Origin: Lederbergia sp. NSJ-179
Lineage (GTDB): Bacteria > Bacillota > Bacilli > Bacillales > Bacillaceae_C
Assembly: GCF_022867885.1 (NCBI RefSeq)
Contig: NZ_JALIFP010000005.1
Location: forward strand, 1 to 64,000
DNA: 64,000 nt
Direction of reading: 5' to 3'
Position 1 is the stretch's first letter, and each line of letters opens with the position of its first letter. The translations under genes and the position numbers were made by a program. Of this stretch, positions 36,478 through 45,904 are shown in pieces. The notes under the pieces were generated by a model that saw only the letters and a list, made by a program, of their open reading frames with translations, searched no databases and was not told where the DNA came from.

Positions 36478-36687
36478 GAAAAGCGCAAGACGCCCGTTTA
36501 ATGGATGAACGGCTAAGTTCGCGCCGTCCTGACGCAACGCCGTTCTGACCTGCATCCTGCAGGCCTCCGACATGCAAATAACCCTGAACCTAGGAAGGGC
36601 GATCTTTCCCTCATAGGTTCAGGGTTATTTGACCTCGAGGGGCTAGGCGCTGGAGCTAGACCTAGCACTGGTCAATTTTCTTTCTTA
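36475..36687 (+). repeat. Type A palindromic repeat, copy 3
   Basis: Starts TAAGAAAAGCGCAAGACGCC, where TAA is the yjzD stop, and ends CAATTTTCTTTCTTA. It has the ACCTGCATCCTGCAGG hairpin and a long CCTGAACCTAGGAAGGG stem shared with copy 2. Confidence 0.8.
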
Positions 36688-36696
36688 TCTCTCAGT

Positions 36697-36727
36697 AAAA
36701 AACTCGCCTTAAGGGGCGAGGTTTTTA
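36697..36727 (-). terminator. Rho-independent terminator of clpB
   Basis: AAAAACTCGCC pairs with GGCGAGGTTTTT, overlapping the clpB stop codon. Confidence 0.85.
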
Positions 36728-39337
36728 CTGTTCATTGCTTGTAGTAATATGGATTTGCTTGTTTTCAATATCAACGACTAGGGCGGAATAGGGATGAACA
36801 TGTCCGGCAATAATTTCCTTCGCAAGCTTTGTTTCAATCTGACTTTGTAAATACCTTTTTAAAGGACGTGCTCCGTAAATCGGATCATAAGCAGCCCGCG
36901 CAATAAATCGTTTCGCTTCATCAGTCATTTTTAATTGTATATTTTGTTCATTCAATCGAGCTTGTAATTCATTTGTTAGTTTCTCCACGATCCCAACAAT
37001 ATCATGTAACGAAAGTGGTTTAAAAAGAATAATATCATCAATCCTATTTAGGAATTCGGGCCGAAACGAAGCCCGTAATTGCCCCAATACGAGCTCTTTT
37101 GTTTTTTCATCGATCTCCTCTTGGGTCTCCTCACGTTCCAGCAAATGGTTTGAACCAATATTGGAGGTCATAATAATAACGGTATTTTTAAAATCAATTC
37201 TTCTGCCTTGTGAATCGGTAATTCTCCCATCGTCCAATACTTGTAATAAAATATTAAATACTTCGGGATGGGCTTTTTCAATCTCATCTAATAAAATAAC
37301 TGAATAAGGCTTTCTGCGCACGGCTTCTGTTAATTGTCCGCCTTCTTCATAGCCAACATAACCAGGCGGTGCTCCAATCAAGCGAGATACAGCATGCTTT
37401 TCCATGTATTCCGACATATCGATGCGGATCATATGCTCCTCACTATCAAATAAGGTTTCCGCAAGTGCCTTCGCTAATTCTGTTTTCCCTACTCCTGTAG
37501 GTCCAAGAAAAATAAATGAACCGATTGGCCGATTCGGGTCCTTGATTCCCGCTCTTGCCCGCAGCACAGCATTACTAACAAGTTCAACCGCCTCATCCTG
37601 GCCGATCACACGCTTATGCAAAATTGTCTCCAATTTTAATAACTTTTCTCTTTCCCCTTCGACCAATTTCATGACTGGAATGCCGGTCCAACGTGATACA
37701 ATTTCGGCAATTTCGTCTTCGGTTACCTCTTCTTTGACAAGCCGATTTTCATCCTCTTGATGGGCAACCACTTTTTCCTCCATCCTTTGCAACTCTTTCT
37801 CTATAGCTGGAATTTTCCCATGACGTAATTCAGCCGCCCGGTTTAAATCATATTGGTTTTCGGCATCTTCTAATTCCCTGCGTAATTTTTCCAATTCCTC
37901 GCGTTTTCCTTGAAGCTGCAAAATTTCATCCTTCTCTGATTGCCATTTTGCTTTCATTTCATTCGCTTTTTCCTTTGAATCAGCCAATTCTTTCTGCAGG
38001 ATTTCTAATCGTTCCCTGCTTGCTTCATCCTCTTCTTTCTGAAGGGCCGCCTCTTCAATCTCCAATTGCATGACTCTTCTTGTTACCTCATCAAGCTCCG
38101 TTGGCATGGAATCAATCTCTACGCGAATATTAGCACACGCCTCATCGACAAGATCAATCGCCTTATCAGGTAAAAAACGATCTGTGATATAACGATCAGA
38201 AAGAGTGGTTGCTGCCACTAAAGCCCGATCATGTATATTGACCCCATGATGAATTTCAAACCGTTCTTTCAGTCCTCGTAAAATCGAAATCGTGTCTTCT
38301 ACTGTCGGCTCAGATACAACCACCTTTTGAAAACGCCTTTCAAGCGCAGCATCCTTTTCAATATAAAGGCGATATTCATCTAAAGTCGTCGCCCCAATGC
38401 AATGCAATTCTCCCCGGGCAAGCATCGGTTTCAACATATTGCCAGCATCCATTGCTCCTTCTGTTTTTCCGGCTCCGACAATGGTATGGATTTCATCGAT
38501 GAATAAAAGGATTTTTCCTTCGCTTTTCTTAATTTCTTGCAAAACAGCTTTTAAGCGCTCTTCAAATTCGCCGCGAAATTTGGCCCCCGCGATTAAGGAA
38601 CCCATATCAAGCGCATAAATCGTTTTATCCTTTAAACCCTCCGGAACATCCTTTCTCACAATCCGTTGGGCCAGACCTTCAATAATTGCCGTTTTCCCAA
38701 CACCCGGTTCCCCAATTAAGACAGGGTTATTTTTTGTTTTTCGCGATAAGATCCGCACGACATTTCGTATTTCTTGATCGCGGCCAATGACAGGATCAAG
38801 CTTTCCTGCTTTCACTTCAGCAACAAGATCTCGGCCATATTTTTTTAATGCTTCATACGTTGCTTCAGGATTTTGTGATGTCACATGCTGTCCTCCTCTA
38901 ATCTTTTCTATTTCACTCTTAAGCTTCTCCTCTGTTACACCTTTTTGCCGTAAAAAACGAGTAATCTCTTGATTCGGTTGCTTCATTAAGGCGAGTCCCA
39001 CATGCTCTACGGATAAAAAGTCATCCTTCATCTTTTCCTTTACTTGTTCGGCAGAGCGTAGTAAGTTCTGAAGATCTGAGCTAAGATACTGTCCCCCTTT
39101 TACACCTTCCCCTGTTACTTGGGGTTTTAATGCAATGAGTCGATCAATCTCTTGACCGATTTCACTTCTCCCCACCCCTAAATGTTCATATAGATGAGCG
39201 AGAAGACTATCGTTTTTTTCCAGTAAAGACTGCCAAAGATGGCTAATATCAATTTCCGGATGATTCTCTTTACTTGCTTTTTGCTGCGCCTCCATAAATG
39301 CTTCCTGCATCGTCATCGTCATCTTGCTTAAATCCAA
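36725..39337 (-). CDS. clpB: ATP-dependent disaggregase ClpB
   Basis: Encodes 870 aa from TTG 39337 ([19 protein letters not shown]), the start used by relatives, with AAGGA about 10 bases upstream. N-domain repeats come first, then NBD1 with Walker A GEPGVGKT, a coiled-coil M domain (about 410-530) that separates ClpB from ClpC, and NBD2 with GPTGVGKT and [20 protein letters not shown]. It rescues aggregated proteins with DnaK. No CIRCE or CtsR-type operator was recognised upstream. Confidence 0.95.
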   Translation of the reverse strand: MDLSKMTMTMQEAFMEAQQKASKENHPEIDISHLWQSLLEKNDSLLAHLYEHLGVGRSEIGQEIDRLIALKPQVTGEGVKGGQYLSSDLQNLLRSAEQVKEKMKDDFLSVEHVGLALMKQPNQEITRFLRQKGVTEEKLKSEIEKIRGGQHVTSQNPEATYEALKKYGRDLVAEVKAGKLDPVIGRDQEIRNVVRILSRKTKNNPVLIGEPGVGKTAIIEGLAQRIVRKDVPEGLKDKTIYALDMGSLIAGAKFRGEFEERLKAVLQEIKKSEGKILLFIDEIHTIVGAGKTEGAMDAGNMLKPMLARGELHCIGATTLDEYRLYIEKDAALERRFQKVVVSEPTVEDTISILRGLKERFEIHHGVNIHDRALVAATTLSDRYITDRFLPDKAIDLVDEACANIRVEIDSMPTELDEVTRRVMQLEIEEAALQKEEDEASRERLEILQKELADSKEKANEMKAKWQSEKDEILQLQGKREELEKLRRELEDAENQYDLNRAAELRHGKIPAIEKELQRMEEKVVAHQEDENRLVKEEVTEDEIAEIVSRWTGIPVMKLVEGEREKLLKLETILHKRVIGQDEAVELVSNAVLRARAGIKDPNRPIGSFIFLGPTGVGKTELAKALAETLFDSEEHMIRIDMSEYMEKHAVSRLIGAPPGYVGYEEGGQLTEAVRRKPYSVILLDEIEKAHPEVFNILLQVLDDGRITDSQGRRIDFKNTVIIMTSNIGSNHLLEREETQEEIDEKTKELVLGQLRASFRPEFLNRIDDIILFKPLSLHDIVGIVEKLTNELQARLNEQNIQLKMTDEAKRFIARAAYDPIYGARPLKRYLQSQIETKLAKEIIAGHVHPYSALVVDIENKQIHITTSNEQ

Positions 39338-39365
39338 TCGATTCACATCCTTCTTTTTAGGATAA

Positions 39366-39401
39366 AAAAGAGCGGAAGGCTTCCGATGAGGAGCGTTCCG
39401 C
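39366..39401 (-). terminator. Hairpin between the DUF59 gene and clpB
   Basis: On the minus strand GCGGAA pairs with TTCCGC and is followed by TCTTTTTT. It may terminate the DUF59 gene or attenuate clpB, whose ribosome site begins about 20 bases later. A second short hairpin, GGAAGAAT/ATTCTTCC, lies at 39446-39464. Confidence 0.55.
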
Positions 39402-39492
39402 CATTCCAAAAACACTTTTGTACAGAAAAGAGAAAGTCACTGATTGGAAGAATCCCATTCTTCCCTTTTCCTACACCTTCTTTTGTGCAATT

Positions 39493-39801
39493 TTAGGATA
39501 TTCCTAAAGCAATCTTCGCATAGCGGGACATTTTATCCTTTGACCATGGAGGACTCCAAACGATATCCACATCCACTTCTTTCACCTCTGGTATATCAGC
39601 AAGAGCCGCATTGACTTGATCGACAATTATAGGAGCAAGCGGGCAACCCATAGATGTTAACGTCATCGTAACCTTAGTCGTTCCATTTTCATCCATCTCT
39701 ACATCGTAAACCAGTCCAAGGTTCACTATATCAATCCCCAATTCAGGGTCAATCACTTGTTCCAATGCGCCATATATATTTTCCTTTAAAGCTTCATCCA
39801 T
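39493..39801 (-). CDS. MIP18/DUF59 family Fe-S assembly protein (YitW/SufT-like)
   Basis: Encodes 102 aa. The DUF59 core is complete: VIDPELGIDIVNLGLVYDVE, then MTLTSMGCPLAPIIVDQVNA with the conserved Cys, and VDIVWSPPWSKDKMS. Relatives act in iron-sulphur cluster assembly or delivery. AAGGAGG precedes the ATG. The nearest B. subtilis relative is YitW. Confidence 0.9.
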   Translation of the reverse strand: MDEALKENIYGALEQVIDPELGIDIVNLGLVYDVEMDENGTTKVTMTLTSMGCPLAPIIVDQVNAALADIPEVKEVDVDIVWSPPWSKDKMSRYAKIALGIS

Positions 39802-39911
39802 GCTTATATTCCTCCTTGAATGTATTATTTCTTACTTCTATCATACCAAAATCACCGAAAAATCAAACCGAAAAGAATGTTAGAGCATATTTTTATCCCG
39901 AGCTGCTTGCA

Positions 39912-40103
39912 CTAAGTTGTTTTTAAAAGAATTGGATCTTGTTGCTTAAGCAAATGACCGTCAAACCAAGCCACGGTTCTAAGCAACGCTTCCCTACTCA
40001 CCTTATGTCCCGCTTTGGTATCCACAATAAATTTCAAATGTGAGGGTTGCTGGGCATATTCCTTCTTTAGTTTTTCATAAAACTCATATGTTGGCTGGAT
40101 CAT
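39912..40103 (-). CDS. 63-aa conserved hypothetical protein
   Basis: Starts MIQPTYEFYEKLKKEYAQQP and ends KQQDPILLKTT. AAAGGGG lies 7-10 bases upstream. No membrane segment and no domain recognised. It is divergent from the degV-type gene. Confidence 0.65.
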   Translation of the reverse strand: MIQPTYEFYEKLKKEYAQQPSHLKFIVDTKAGHKVSREALLRTVAWFDGHLLKQQDPILLKTT

Positions 40104-40301
40104 GCTCGTTCCCCTTTACAAAATTGACTTTCAAACTATCTCCATCTTATCACTACAAATAAATAAGTGCCAAATAGTGCGCGGGTTTATTGTTTTTTTT
40201 TCAGAATGAGATTGTACTTTTGTCATAAAGCCGGTAAACTTAAAGCAATTAACTTTTTAACCGTTTTCGTCTTTATTAAACTATCTATAGGAGTGATTGG
40301 G

Positions 40302-41162
40302 ATGACGTTAAAATTATTTGCTGATAGTGCATCTGATTTACCCTTATCATATTTTCAGGAACACGATATCCAATTAATCCCTCTTCAAGTCCACTTAAAT
40401 AACGAAAGTTTTTTGGATTTGGAAACCATAGAACCTAAAAAAATTTATCAAGAAATTAGAGCAGGAAAAATGCCAAAAACCTCTCAAGCCTCTCCGCAAT
40501 TATTTGAAGAGCTATTCACTAATTTGGCAAAAGAAGGTCATTCTGGTTTATATATTGCCTTTTCCTCTCAACTCTCAGGAACTTATCAGACGGCTGCCAT
40601 GATTCGCGATCAAGTAAAAGAGGAATATCCAGAACTAGACTTAACCATCATTGACTCAAAATGTGCCTCCATCGGTTATGGACTATGTGTGCAAGCGACC
40701 GTAGCCAATTTAAAGGCTGGCTTGTCAAAAGAACAAATTATTGCTGATGCTGAATTCCGTACTCAGCATATGGAACATTTATTCACGGTTGAAGAACTGG
40801 ATTTTTTGGCTAGAGGTGGTCGACTATCGAAAGCTTCTGCTTTTTTAGGTGGACTACTCAATATTAAACCCCTTCTTCATGTGGAGGACGGAAAGCTCGT
40901 TCCAATTGAAAAAATTCGCGGGAAAAAGAAATTATTAAAAAGAATATTAGATGTCATGGAAGAAAGAGGAGTCGATCTTCAAAATCAGACAATCGGAATT
41001 AGTCATGGAGATGATGAAGAACTGGCACTGGAAATGAAAAAGATGATTGAAGACCGTTTCGGAACAAAGAAATTCTATATCAATATTATTGGATCAGTGA
41101 TTGCTTCCCATGCTGGTCCTGGCACATTAGCCGTCTTTTTCTTAAACAAAAAACAAGCATAG
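40302..41162 (+). CDS. DegV family fatty-acid binding protein
   Basis: Encodes 286 aa from ATG 40302, with ATAGGAGTG upstream. DegV landmarks are LFADSASDLPLSYFQEHDIQ, then SQASPQLFEELF with the lipid-headgroup Ser/Thr, YIAFSSQLSGTY, and RGGRLSKASAFLGGLLNIKP. Family members such as FakB bind a fatty acid and present it to the kinase FakA. No fakA is in the window. The nearest B. subtilis relative by context is YitS. Confidence 0.92.
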   Translation: MTLKLFADSASDLPLSYFQEHDIQLIPLQVHLNNESFLDLETIEPKKIYQEIRAGKMPKTSQASPQLFEELFTNLAKEGHSGLYIAFSSQLSGTYQTAAMIRDQVKEEYPELDLTIIDSKCASIGYGLCVQATVANLKAGLSKEQIIADAEFRTQHMEHLFTVEELDFLARGGRLSKASAFLGGLLNIKPLLHVEDGKLVPIEKIRGKKKLLKRILDVMEERGVDLQNQTIGISHGDDEELALEMKKMIEDRFGTKKFYINIIGSVIASHAGPGTLAVFFLNKKQA

Positions 41163-41219
41163 GGACCCTCCTTATGTGGGAATACTAAAAGTCATTTCCC
41201 ACGAAAGGAGATGGATCAA

Positions 41220-41354
41220 ATGCGTTACAACACTTCAGATAATGATAAAAAAGCAAGAGATAACCAAGCAGCACAAGAAGAAAAAAATGAATTGCGCGAG
41301 AAAAATCGCAAAGCAGGAAAACATCAATATTCAAAGAAAACCGATCATTTATAA
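41220..41354 (+). CDS. DUF3941 family small protein
   Basis: Encodes 44 aa: MRYNTSDNDKKARDNQAAQE followed by EKNELREKNRKAGKHQYSKK and TDHL. AAAGGAG lies 8 bases upstream and a terminator follows at once. The very charged sequence and GKHQYSKKTDHL end match DUF3941 as I remember it. An overlapping frame from 41176 is longer but has no ribosome site. Function unknown. Confidence 0.82.
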   Translation: MRYNTSDNDKKARDNQAAQEEKNELREKNRKAGKHQYSKKTDHL

Positions 41355-41359
41355 ACCTT

Positions 41360-41389
41360 GAGGAGCCACTTAGCTCCTCATTTTTTTTG
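41360..41389 (+). terminator. Rho-independent terminator
   Basis: GAGGAGC pairs with GCTCCTC around CACTTA, then eight Ts. Confidence 0.9.
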
Positions 41390-41473
41390 TTATTAAGAAG
41401 ATCTTCATATGGAAGTTGTTCCTCCACCGATAATCAACTATAATAGAGGAAATACAGTTTCGGAGGGGAGAAA

Positions 41474-41965
41474 ATGGCAAAGGAAAATTCATTCGATATT
41501 GTTTCAAAAGTGGATCTTTCAGAAGTGACGAATGCGATCAATATTGCGATGAAAGAAATTCAAACGAGATACGATTTTAAAGGTAGTAAAAGTGAAATTT
41601 CCTTACAAGATGATGAGCTTGTCCTCGTTTCTGATGATGAGTTTAAAATGAAGCAATTAAAAGATGTATTGCTTGGGAAGCTGATTAAAAGAGGAGTGGC
41701 GATTAAAAACTTAGAATACGGAAAAATGGAGAATGCCTTTGGGGGCACGGTTCGGCAACGGGCCAAAATCGTGCAAGGTATTGATAAAGAAAATGCAAAA
41801 AAAATTAATACTCTTATTAAAAAAAGTGGATTAAAGGTCAAAAGTCAAAACCAAGATGAACAAATTAGAGTAACGGGAAAAAACCGTGACGATCTTCAAC
41901 AATTGATCAGTCTTATAAAAGAAGCAGATCTTCCAATTGACGTACAATTTGTCAATTACCGATAA
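41474..41965 (+). CDS. yajQ: YajQ family nucleotide-binding protein
   Basis: Encodes 163 aa. Starts [20 protein letters not shown] and contains [13 protein letters not shown] and [20 protein letters not shown], the conserved blocks of YajQ/UPF0234. Two ferredoxin-like domains; relatives bind cyclic di-GMP or nucleic acid. GGAGGGG precedes the ATG. The role in bacilli is unclear. Confidence 0.92.
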   Translation: MAKENSFDIVSKVDLSEVTNAINIAMKEIQTRYDFKGSKSEISLQDDELVLVSDDEFKMKQLKDVLLGKLIKRGVAIKNLEYGKMENAFGGTVRQRAKIVQGIDKENAKKINTLIKKSGLKVKSQNQDEQIRVTGKNRDDLQQLISLIKEADLPIDVQFVNYR

Positions 41966-42003
41966 TCTCCTTCCCTTTTATGATACATAAGAAAATCAGG
42001 CAT

Positions 42004-42045
42004 AAAAACAACGAACAGAGAAAAATATTCTGCTCGTTGTTTTAT
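42004..42045. terminator. Bidirectional terminator after yajQ
   Basis: AAAACAACGA-CAG pairs with CTG-TCGTTGTTTT, with T/A runs on both flanks. Confidence 0.8.
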
Positions 42046-42069
42046 TTATAAGGTAAGTAAGAATTAAGC

Positions 42070-42116
42070 TAATGCTGGATCTAGCTCCGATGAAAAAACC
42101 CCACTCAATGAAGTTA
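42070..42116 (-). repeat. Chimeric type A tail and type B repeat
   Basis: TGCTGGATCTAGCTCC (reverse of the type A right end) is joined to GATGAAAAAACCCCACTCAA, a type B segment that runs into the stop codon of the GH13-like gene. Confidence 0.6.
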
Positions 42117-43514
42117 TTCCATCCGTTTCTTTTTTCCTCTTCGCCAAGTAATATACATGAATATCCCAAACAGAGCAAATACAAAAAAGATTGAAAGTAT
42201 AAAGAAAATATTATACCCGCTTTTTTCCATCATTTTATATATCTCTGCCTGATCGCGATCGATCACAAGCTGATATTCTCCACCATCACTTCTTACTAAA
42301 TCGCTATTTAATAAACCTCTTAACTCTTTTTCATCCGCTAATTGATCCTTTGTCAATCGGACTGCTTGATCTTTCAATGAATTATTAATCGCTACAACAA
42401 CAGTATCTGACTTGTATTGTCGCTTATATACAACCATTCCATCTTTTTCGTATAACACATCAAGCGTTCCCTTTGTTAAAGCCGGTTGCTCCTTACGGAT
42501 TTCTCCTAATCTTGAGATATGGTCAACCAGCTCTTTTTCCGAACGGAAATTCATTAAAGGAATGTTATCAGGTAACTCACCACCATCGACAGCGATTTCT
42601 GTTGCATAAAAGATCATCGGCACTTCCGGTTGAGTATATAAAAAAGCTAAGGCTTGTTTCCATGCGGTGATAGGATAGGTCCCTTGTTCAAGCATATCCC
42701 TTGTAAATCTAGGTCCATACTGATGATCCAAAAAAGAAATTCTTCGACCTATCTTTTCTTCATTACTTGTCCAACTGTCGAATATGAGTTGGGGAGATTG
42801 ACTTGGTTCCGCAAAGGTTTTCCGTAATAAATGATGGATGGGAACATTTAACATGCGATCAAAACCTATTTCGTCATAAGCATCCAAACGATTTTGATCG
42901 GCCTCCTTTTCAAACCCTGTAATAAAAAGATCTTTTTTTTCTTTCTTCATTTCTGAAATAAAAAATTCCCAAAAGGATGAGGATAACTCTCCAATATGGT
43001 TCATTTGTAATCCATCTACTCCAGTACTAACCCAAAATTTAGCCGCTGATAAGAGAACTTCCTCTAAGTTTGGATATTCTTCCGGAGACATAACAGGCAT
43101 TTCGAGTATAAGTTTCATCTTACGCTTATGTACTTCATCCACTAGTTCTTCAAAATCCTTCATAGTTCCAAAGTGTGGTTCAAGCTCTGTATAATCCTTG
43201 ACCCACTCCCCATGAAAACCCCCTTCTTCGTTAGCAAAGATCGAAGAAAGCTGGATTACCGTAAAGTTCATATCCTGAATGTAGTCAAGTTGATCGATAA
43301 TCCCTTGAATATCTCCTCCTTGATAACGTAATGGATCTTGAACATCCACATTATAGTCATTATCAAGATCACCATCTGAGAAGCGATCAACCATAAGGGA
43401 ATAGATGATTTCATCCTCCCAATTCTGTCCGTTCTTCTCCTCCGCATAAGCTGTTATGGTAACAAGAAGAAATAATTGACTCAATAGTGTTGTAATGATT
43501 AATTTTTTCAACAT
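42114..43514 (-). CDS. GH13 alpha-amylase-like membrane protein with degenerate active site
   Basis: Encodes 466 aa: signal peptide (about 1-24), GH13 barrel (about 32-340), beta domain, and a C-terminal membrane helix (about 436-458) with a basic tail. Structural amylase blocks are preserved (YSLMVDRFSDGD, GGDIQGI, LEPHFGTMKDFEELVDEVHK). All four catalytic regions are changed: region I reads LEMPVM, region II GVDGLQMNH where the nucleophile Asp is Asn172 and Arg is Gln170, region III ITGFEKE where Phe201 replaces Glu, region IV FLDHQY where the HD pair is lost. It is probably a binding or structural pseudoenzyme tethered outside the membrane. Confidence 0.85.
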   Translation of the reverse strand: MLKKLIITTLLSQLFLLVTITAYAEEKNGQNWEDEIIYSLMVDRFSDGDLDNDYNVDVQDPLRYQGGDIQGIIDQLDYIQDMNFTVIQLSSIFANEEGGFHGEWVKDYTELEPHFGTMKDFEELVDEVHKRKMKLILEMPVMSPEEYPNLEEVLLSAAKFWVSTGVDGLQMNHIGELSSSFWEFFISEMKKEKKDLFITGFEKEADQNRLDAYDEIGFDRMLNVPIHHLLRKTFAEPSQSPQLIFDSWTSNEEKIGRRISFLDHQYGPRFTRDMLEQGTYPITAWKQALAFLYTQPEVPMIFYATEIAVDGGELPDNIPLMNFRSEKELVDHISRLGEIRKEQPALTKGTLDVLYEKDGMVVYKRQYKSDTVVVAINNSLKDQAVRLTKDQLADEKELRGLLNSDLVRSDGGEYQLVIDRDQAEIYKMMEKSGYNIFFILSIFFVFALFGIFMYITWRRGKKKRME

Positions 43515-43532
43515 TGTTCATTACCTCCAAGA

Positions 43533-43557
43533 AAAAAACCGCAAATCATGCGGTTTT
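43533..43557 (-). terminator. Rho-independent terminator of yisL
   Basis: On the minus strand AAACCGCA pairs with TGCGGTTT and is followed by a T run. Confidence 0.88.
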
Positions 43558-43930
43558 ACGCTGCAAACCAATTCCACCCTAACGGTAGTCTTGCCCCAAT
43601 ATAAAAGGTGACTACAAAGGCAATAACAAGAATCGTCCAAAACACACCAGTTTTTTTACCTAGCTTCGTACGAATCAAAACCATCTCCATCATAGCAATT
43701 ACGATCACACCAAAGAGAAATTTCACTCCATATAAAGCTGGATCAATACTACTAAATTTTGAAAAGAGAAGGACCCCTGTTGCGATGATTAGTAAATAAA
43801 AGACACGTAAAATCATTTGAACAATCTTCATCGCTTTTTCTTTTCCACTCTTGTGCAAAAAAACGGCCACGATAAATAAAATAATAGCGATCACCCATGT
43901 TGAAATATGAGCATCTGTGCGCTCAAACAT
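43556..43930 (-). CDS. yisL: YisL membrane protein (DUF1516/UPF0344)
   Basis: Encodes 124 aa from ATG 43930 with AAAGGAGGAG upstream. Four membrane helices (including STWVIAIILFIVAVFLHKSG and FWTILVIAFVVTFYIGARLP). The UPF0344 family; in B. subtilis yisL also lies near gerP. No known biochemical role. Confidence 0.88.
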   Translation of the reverse strand: MFERTDAHISTWVIAIILFIVAVFLHKSGKEKAMKIVQMILRVFYLLIIATGVLLFSKFSSIDPALYGVKFLFGVIVIAMMEMVLIRTKLGKKTGVFWTILVIAFVVTFYIGARLPLGWNWFAA

Positions 43931-44068
43931 CCGCGCTCTCCTCCTTTGACAAACAACCTTTTTATACTGACAGATTGCTTTCATATTACCATATATAGGC
44001 TAAAAACCACAGAATTAACCATCTATTTCACAATATTGTACAATTTACCTATTCCTTGGACCTCGTTT

Positions 44069-45259
44069 TCAATCTAATCCCCGCTTGTGGTCTTTTTTTC
44101 GCCCATAAGTAAAGAATCGCCATAGCTTTTCTACTGGTCCCTGATTAAATTTTGACAACCAGATTTCCGCAAAAATGATTTGAAAAACAAAAATGCCAAT
44201 TGCCAACCATGTACCTGCTGCTACCGACATTTGGCCATATAATCCCAGGCCGTATGAGTAAAAAATCAATGTACCAATCACCGATTGACTTAAATAAATC
44301 GTGATCGACATTCTTCCCGCATTTGCAAGGGGCCTACCGATTTTCGCTATATACGGATTAGACATCAAAAAAACAATAAGCGCAATATAGGCTACACTTA
44401 GCAAAGGACCACCGATCATATCTTGTACATATTGATTACTGATCGATTGACCCAATACGAGTGGCAGGATTTTTCCCGCTAAACCCAGTGAAAGAAATAC
44501 AAAGAATACAATCAACCATGCCTTCTTATGGTGTTTCGCTTTTTCCAACCATTTTAACTTAGCCGCACCAGCCCCAACCATCATCAAAGGTAAGATCATA
44601 AAGATGACCAAAATGAAATTCGCTGGACCATTTGCCATATACCAATCTAGGAACCGTTGTTTGGTTATCTCCCAGAACGTACCATTTACATAAATTTCAG
44701 CAGATTGCTGCAAATTCATAATGTCCGTAAACTCCCCAAGAGTAGAAGTGTCTATTATGGAGACCATGATCATGATAAAGCTCATGAATAACTGTGGAAG
44801 TAAATATACGGCTGCACCAATGGACAGTAGAAGTGTGCCAGATAATCTGAGCAAAGGCAGCAATAATAATCCCATTAAGGCATATGTTATTAGAATATCT
44901 CCATGCCAAATCAGAAAAGCATGGACCACCCCAAACCCCAACAAAACAAGTAATCTTCTTACACTGATCTTCCAAAATGAGGAGTTTTTTAAACGAAAGC
45001 GTTCCTGCATAAGCACCATCCCATAACCGAACATCATGGCAAATATAGGATAGAAGCTCGCCTGGACCAGTATATCAATCCACATATAGGCCGTTAAGTC
45101 CTCATATTTCCACCACTCATACGGATTATAATAACTAAATGGTGAATGAAAACTAAGCATATTGACTATAAAAATTCCCAGTAAAGAAAATCCTCTTAAA
45201 CTATCAAGCGATTGAATTCGATCTCTTGATAAAGTAGGCCCTAATTTATTTTCCATCAT
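44069..45259 (-). CDS. DUF418 integral membrane protein
   Basis: Encodes 396 aa with about ten membrane helices. The N-terminus RIQSLDSLRGFSLLGIFIVN is typical of the acyltransferase-3-like DUF418 family, and the C-terminal RPLANAGRMSITIYLSQSVI matches the DUF418 domain. GGAGGAG lies 7 bases upstream. Possible acyl-transfer or transport role at the membrane; unproven. Confidence 0.88.
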   Translation of the reverse strand: MMENKLGPTLSRDRIQSLDSLRGFSLLGIFIVNMLSFHSPFSYYNPYEWWKYEDLTAYMWIDILVQASFYPIFAMMFGYGMVLMQERFRLKNSSFWKISVRRLLVLLGFGVVHAFLIWHGDILITYALMGLLLLPLLRLSGTLLLSIGAAVYLLPQLFMSFIMIMVSIIDTSTLGEFTDIMNLQQSAEIYVNGTFWEITKQRFLDWYMANGPANFILVIFMILPLMMVGAGAAKLKWLEKAKHHKKAWLIVFFVFLSLGLAGKILPLVLGQSISNQYVQDMIGGPLLSVAYIALIVFLMSNPYIAKIGRPLANAGRMSITIYLSQSVIGTLIFYSYGLGLYGQMSVAAGTWLAIGIFVFQIIFAEIWLSKFNQGPVEKLWRFFTYGRKKDHKRGLD

Positions 45260-45330
45260 TGACGATCTCCTCCATACCCTTTTCTTAAAACAAAAAACAT
45301 CCTATTCATTTTAGCTTTCCTCGGACTGAA

Positions 45331-45359
45331 GCACAATTTCTTTTCCTTTTCATAAAATA
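45331..45359 (+). promoter_or_regulatory. gerPA: Sigma-K-type promoter of the gerP operon
   Basis: -35 GCACA (45331-45335), a 15-base spacer, and -10 CATAAAATA (45351-45359), an exact match to the sigma-K pattern CATAnnnTA. It lies 49 bases before gerPA. gerP is a known late mother-cell operon. Confidence 0.75.
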
Positions 45360-45408
45360 TAATTGGTACAATATAACAGATAAACAATAGCAAAGGATGT
45401 GAACGGTG

Positions 45409-45630
45409 ATGCCAGGTTTTGTCGGGGCCGTTCAAATCATTAGTATTGGTGGCTCAGGTATCTTTAATGTTGGTGATGTTTTTCAACTACATCCTGTTTC
45501 CTCCTCTAAAGTATTTTCAGGTGCAGGATCATTTAATACAGGTGATCATATTGCGGTAACGAACCATTATTCCGCCACAAATACGTATGATAATGACACA
45601 GTAGATCAAGGAATTATGTTTACATTATAA
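45409..45630 (+). CDS. gerPA: Spore germination protein GerPA
   Basis: Encodes 73 aa. FVGAVQIISIGGSGIFNVGD then SGAGSFNTGDHIA, closely related to GerPF (47090). First gene of gerPABCDEF. GerP proteins are in the inner coat and help germinants pass to their receptors. Start ATG 45409 follows AAAGGATG. Confidence 0.93.
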   Translation: MPGFVGAVQIISIGGSGIFNVGDVFQLHPVSSSKVFSGAGSFNTGDHIAVTNHYSATNTYDNDTVDQGIMFTL

Positions 45631-45657
45631 AAGACATTTCATCAGGGAGAGAACATT

Positions 45658-45876
45658 ATGCATATTCATGTTCAACAATCGATCCATATCCAATCTATAA
45701 AAATTGGAGCCCTTACCAATTCTTCTGTCCTTCAAATCGGAACATCTGGGGTCATTACCCCTTCCTCACATTTATATAATACAGGAGGTTTTAAAAAGGC
45801 TGCTCCAAATATCCCTAAAACTTTAGAAACGGCAGGAGAAACTTTTGAACAGCCAAGTCTTGTTCCCTTAGGTTAA
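45658..45876 (+). CDS. gerPB: Spore germination protein GerPB
   Basis: Encodes 72 aa: VQQSIHIQSIKIGALTNSSV then LQIGTSGVITPSS, the GerPB signature, with a Pro-rich end. A coat-located permeability factor in the same operon. Confidence 0.92.
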   Translation: MHIHVQQSIHIQSIKIGALTNSSVLQIGTSGVITPSSHLYNTGGFKKAAPNIPKTLETAGETFEQPSLVPLG

Positions 45877-45904
45877 GGATCATTTTGTTTGAAGGTGGTG
45901 CAAT

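Noticed and set aside
36478-36690. CRISPR-like or tandem repeat array
   Set aside because: Repeats are palindromic arms of one interspersed element, not regularly spaced direct repeats.
41176-41361. Longer open frame overlapping the DUF3941 gene
   Set aside because: No ribosome site at its start; the 44-aa frame has an ideal site and matches a known family end motif.
42070-42116. Possible rho-independent terminator of the GH13-like gene
   Set aside because: The T run is inside a repeat-derived sequence without a matching stem, so it was called as a repeat.
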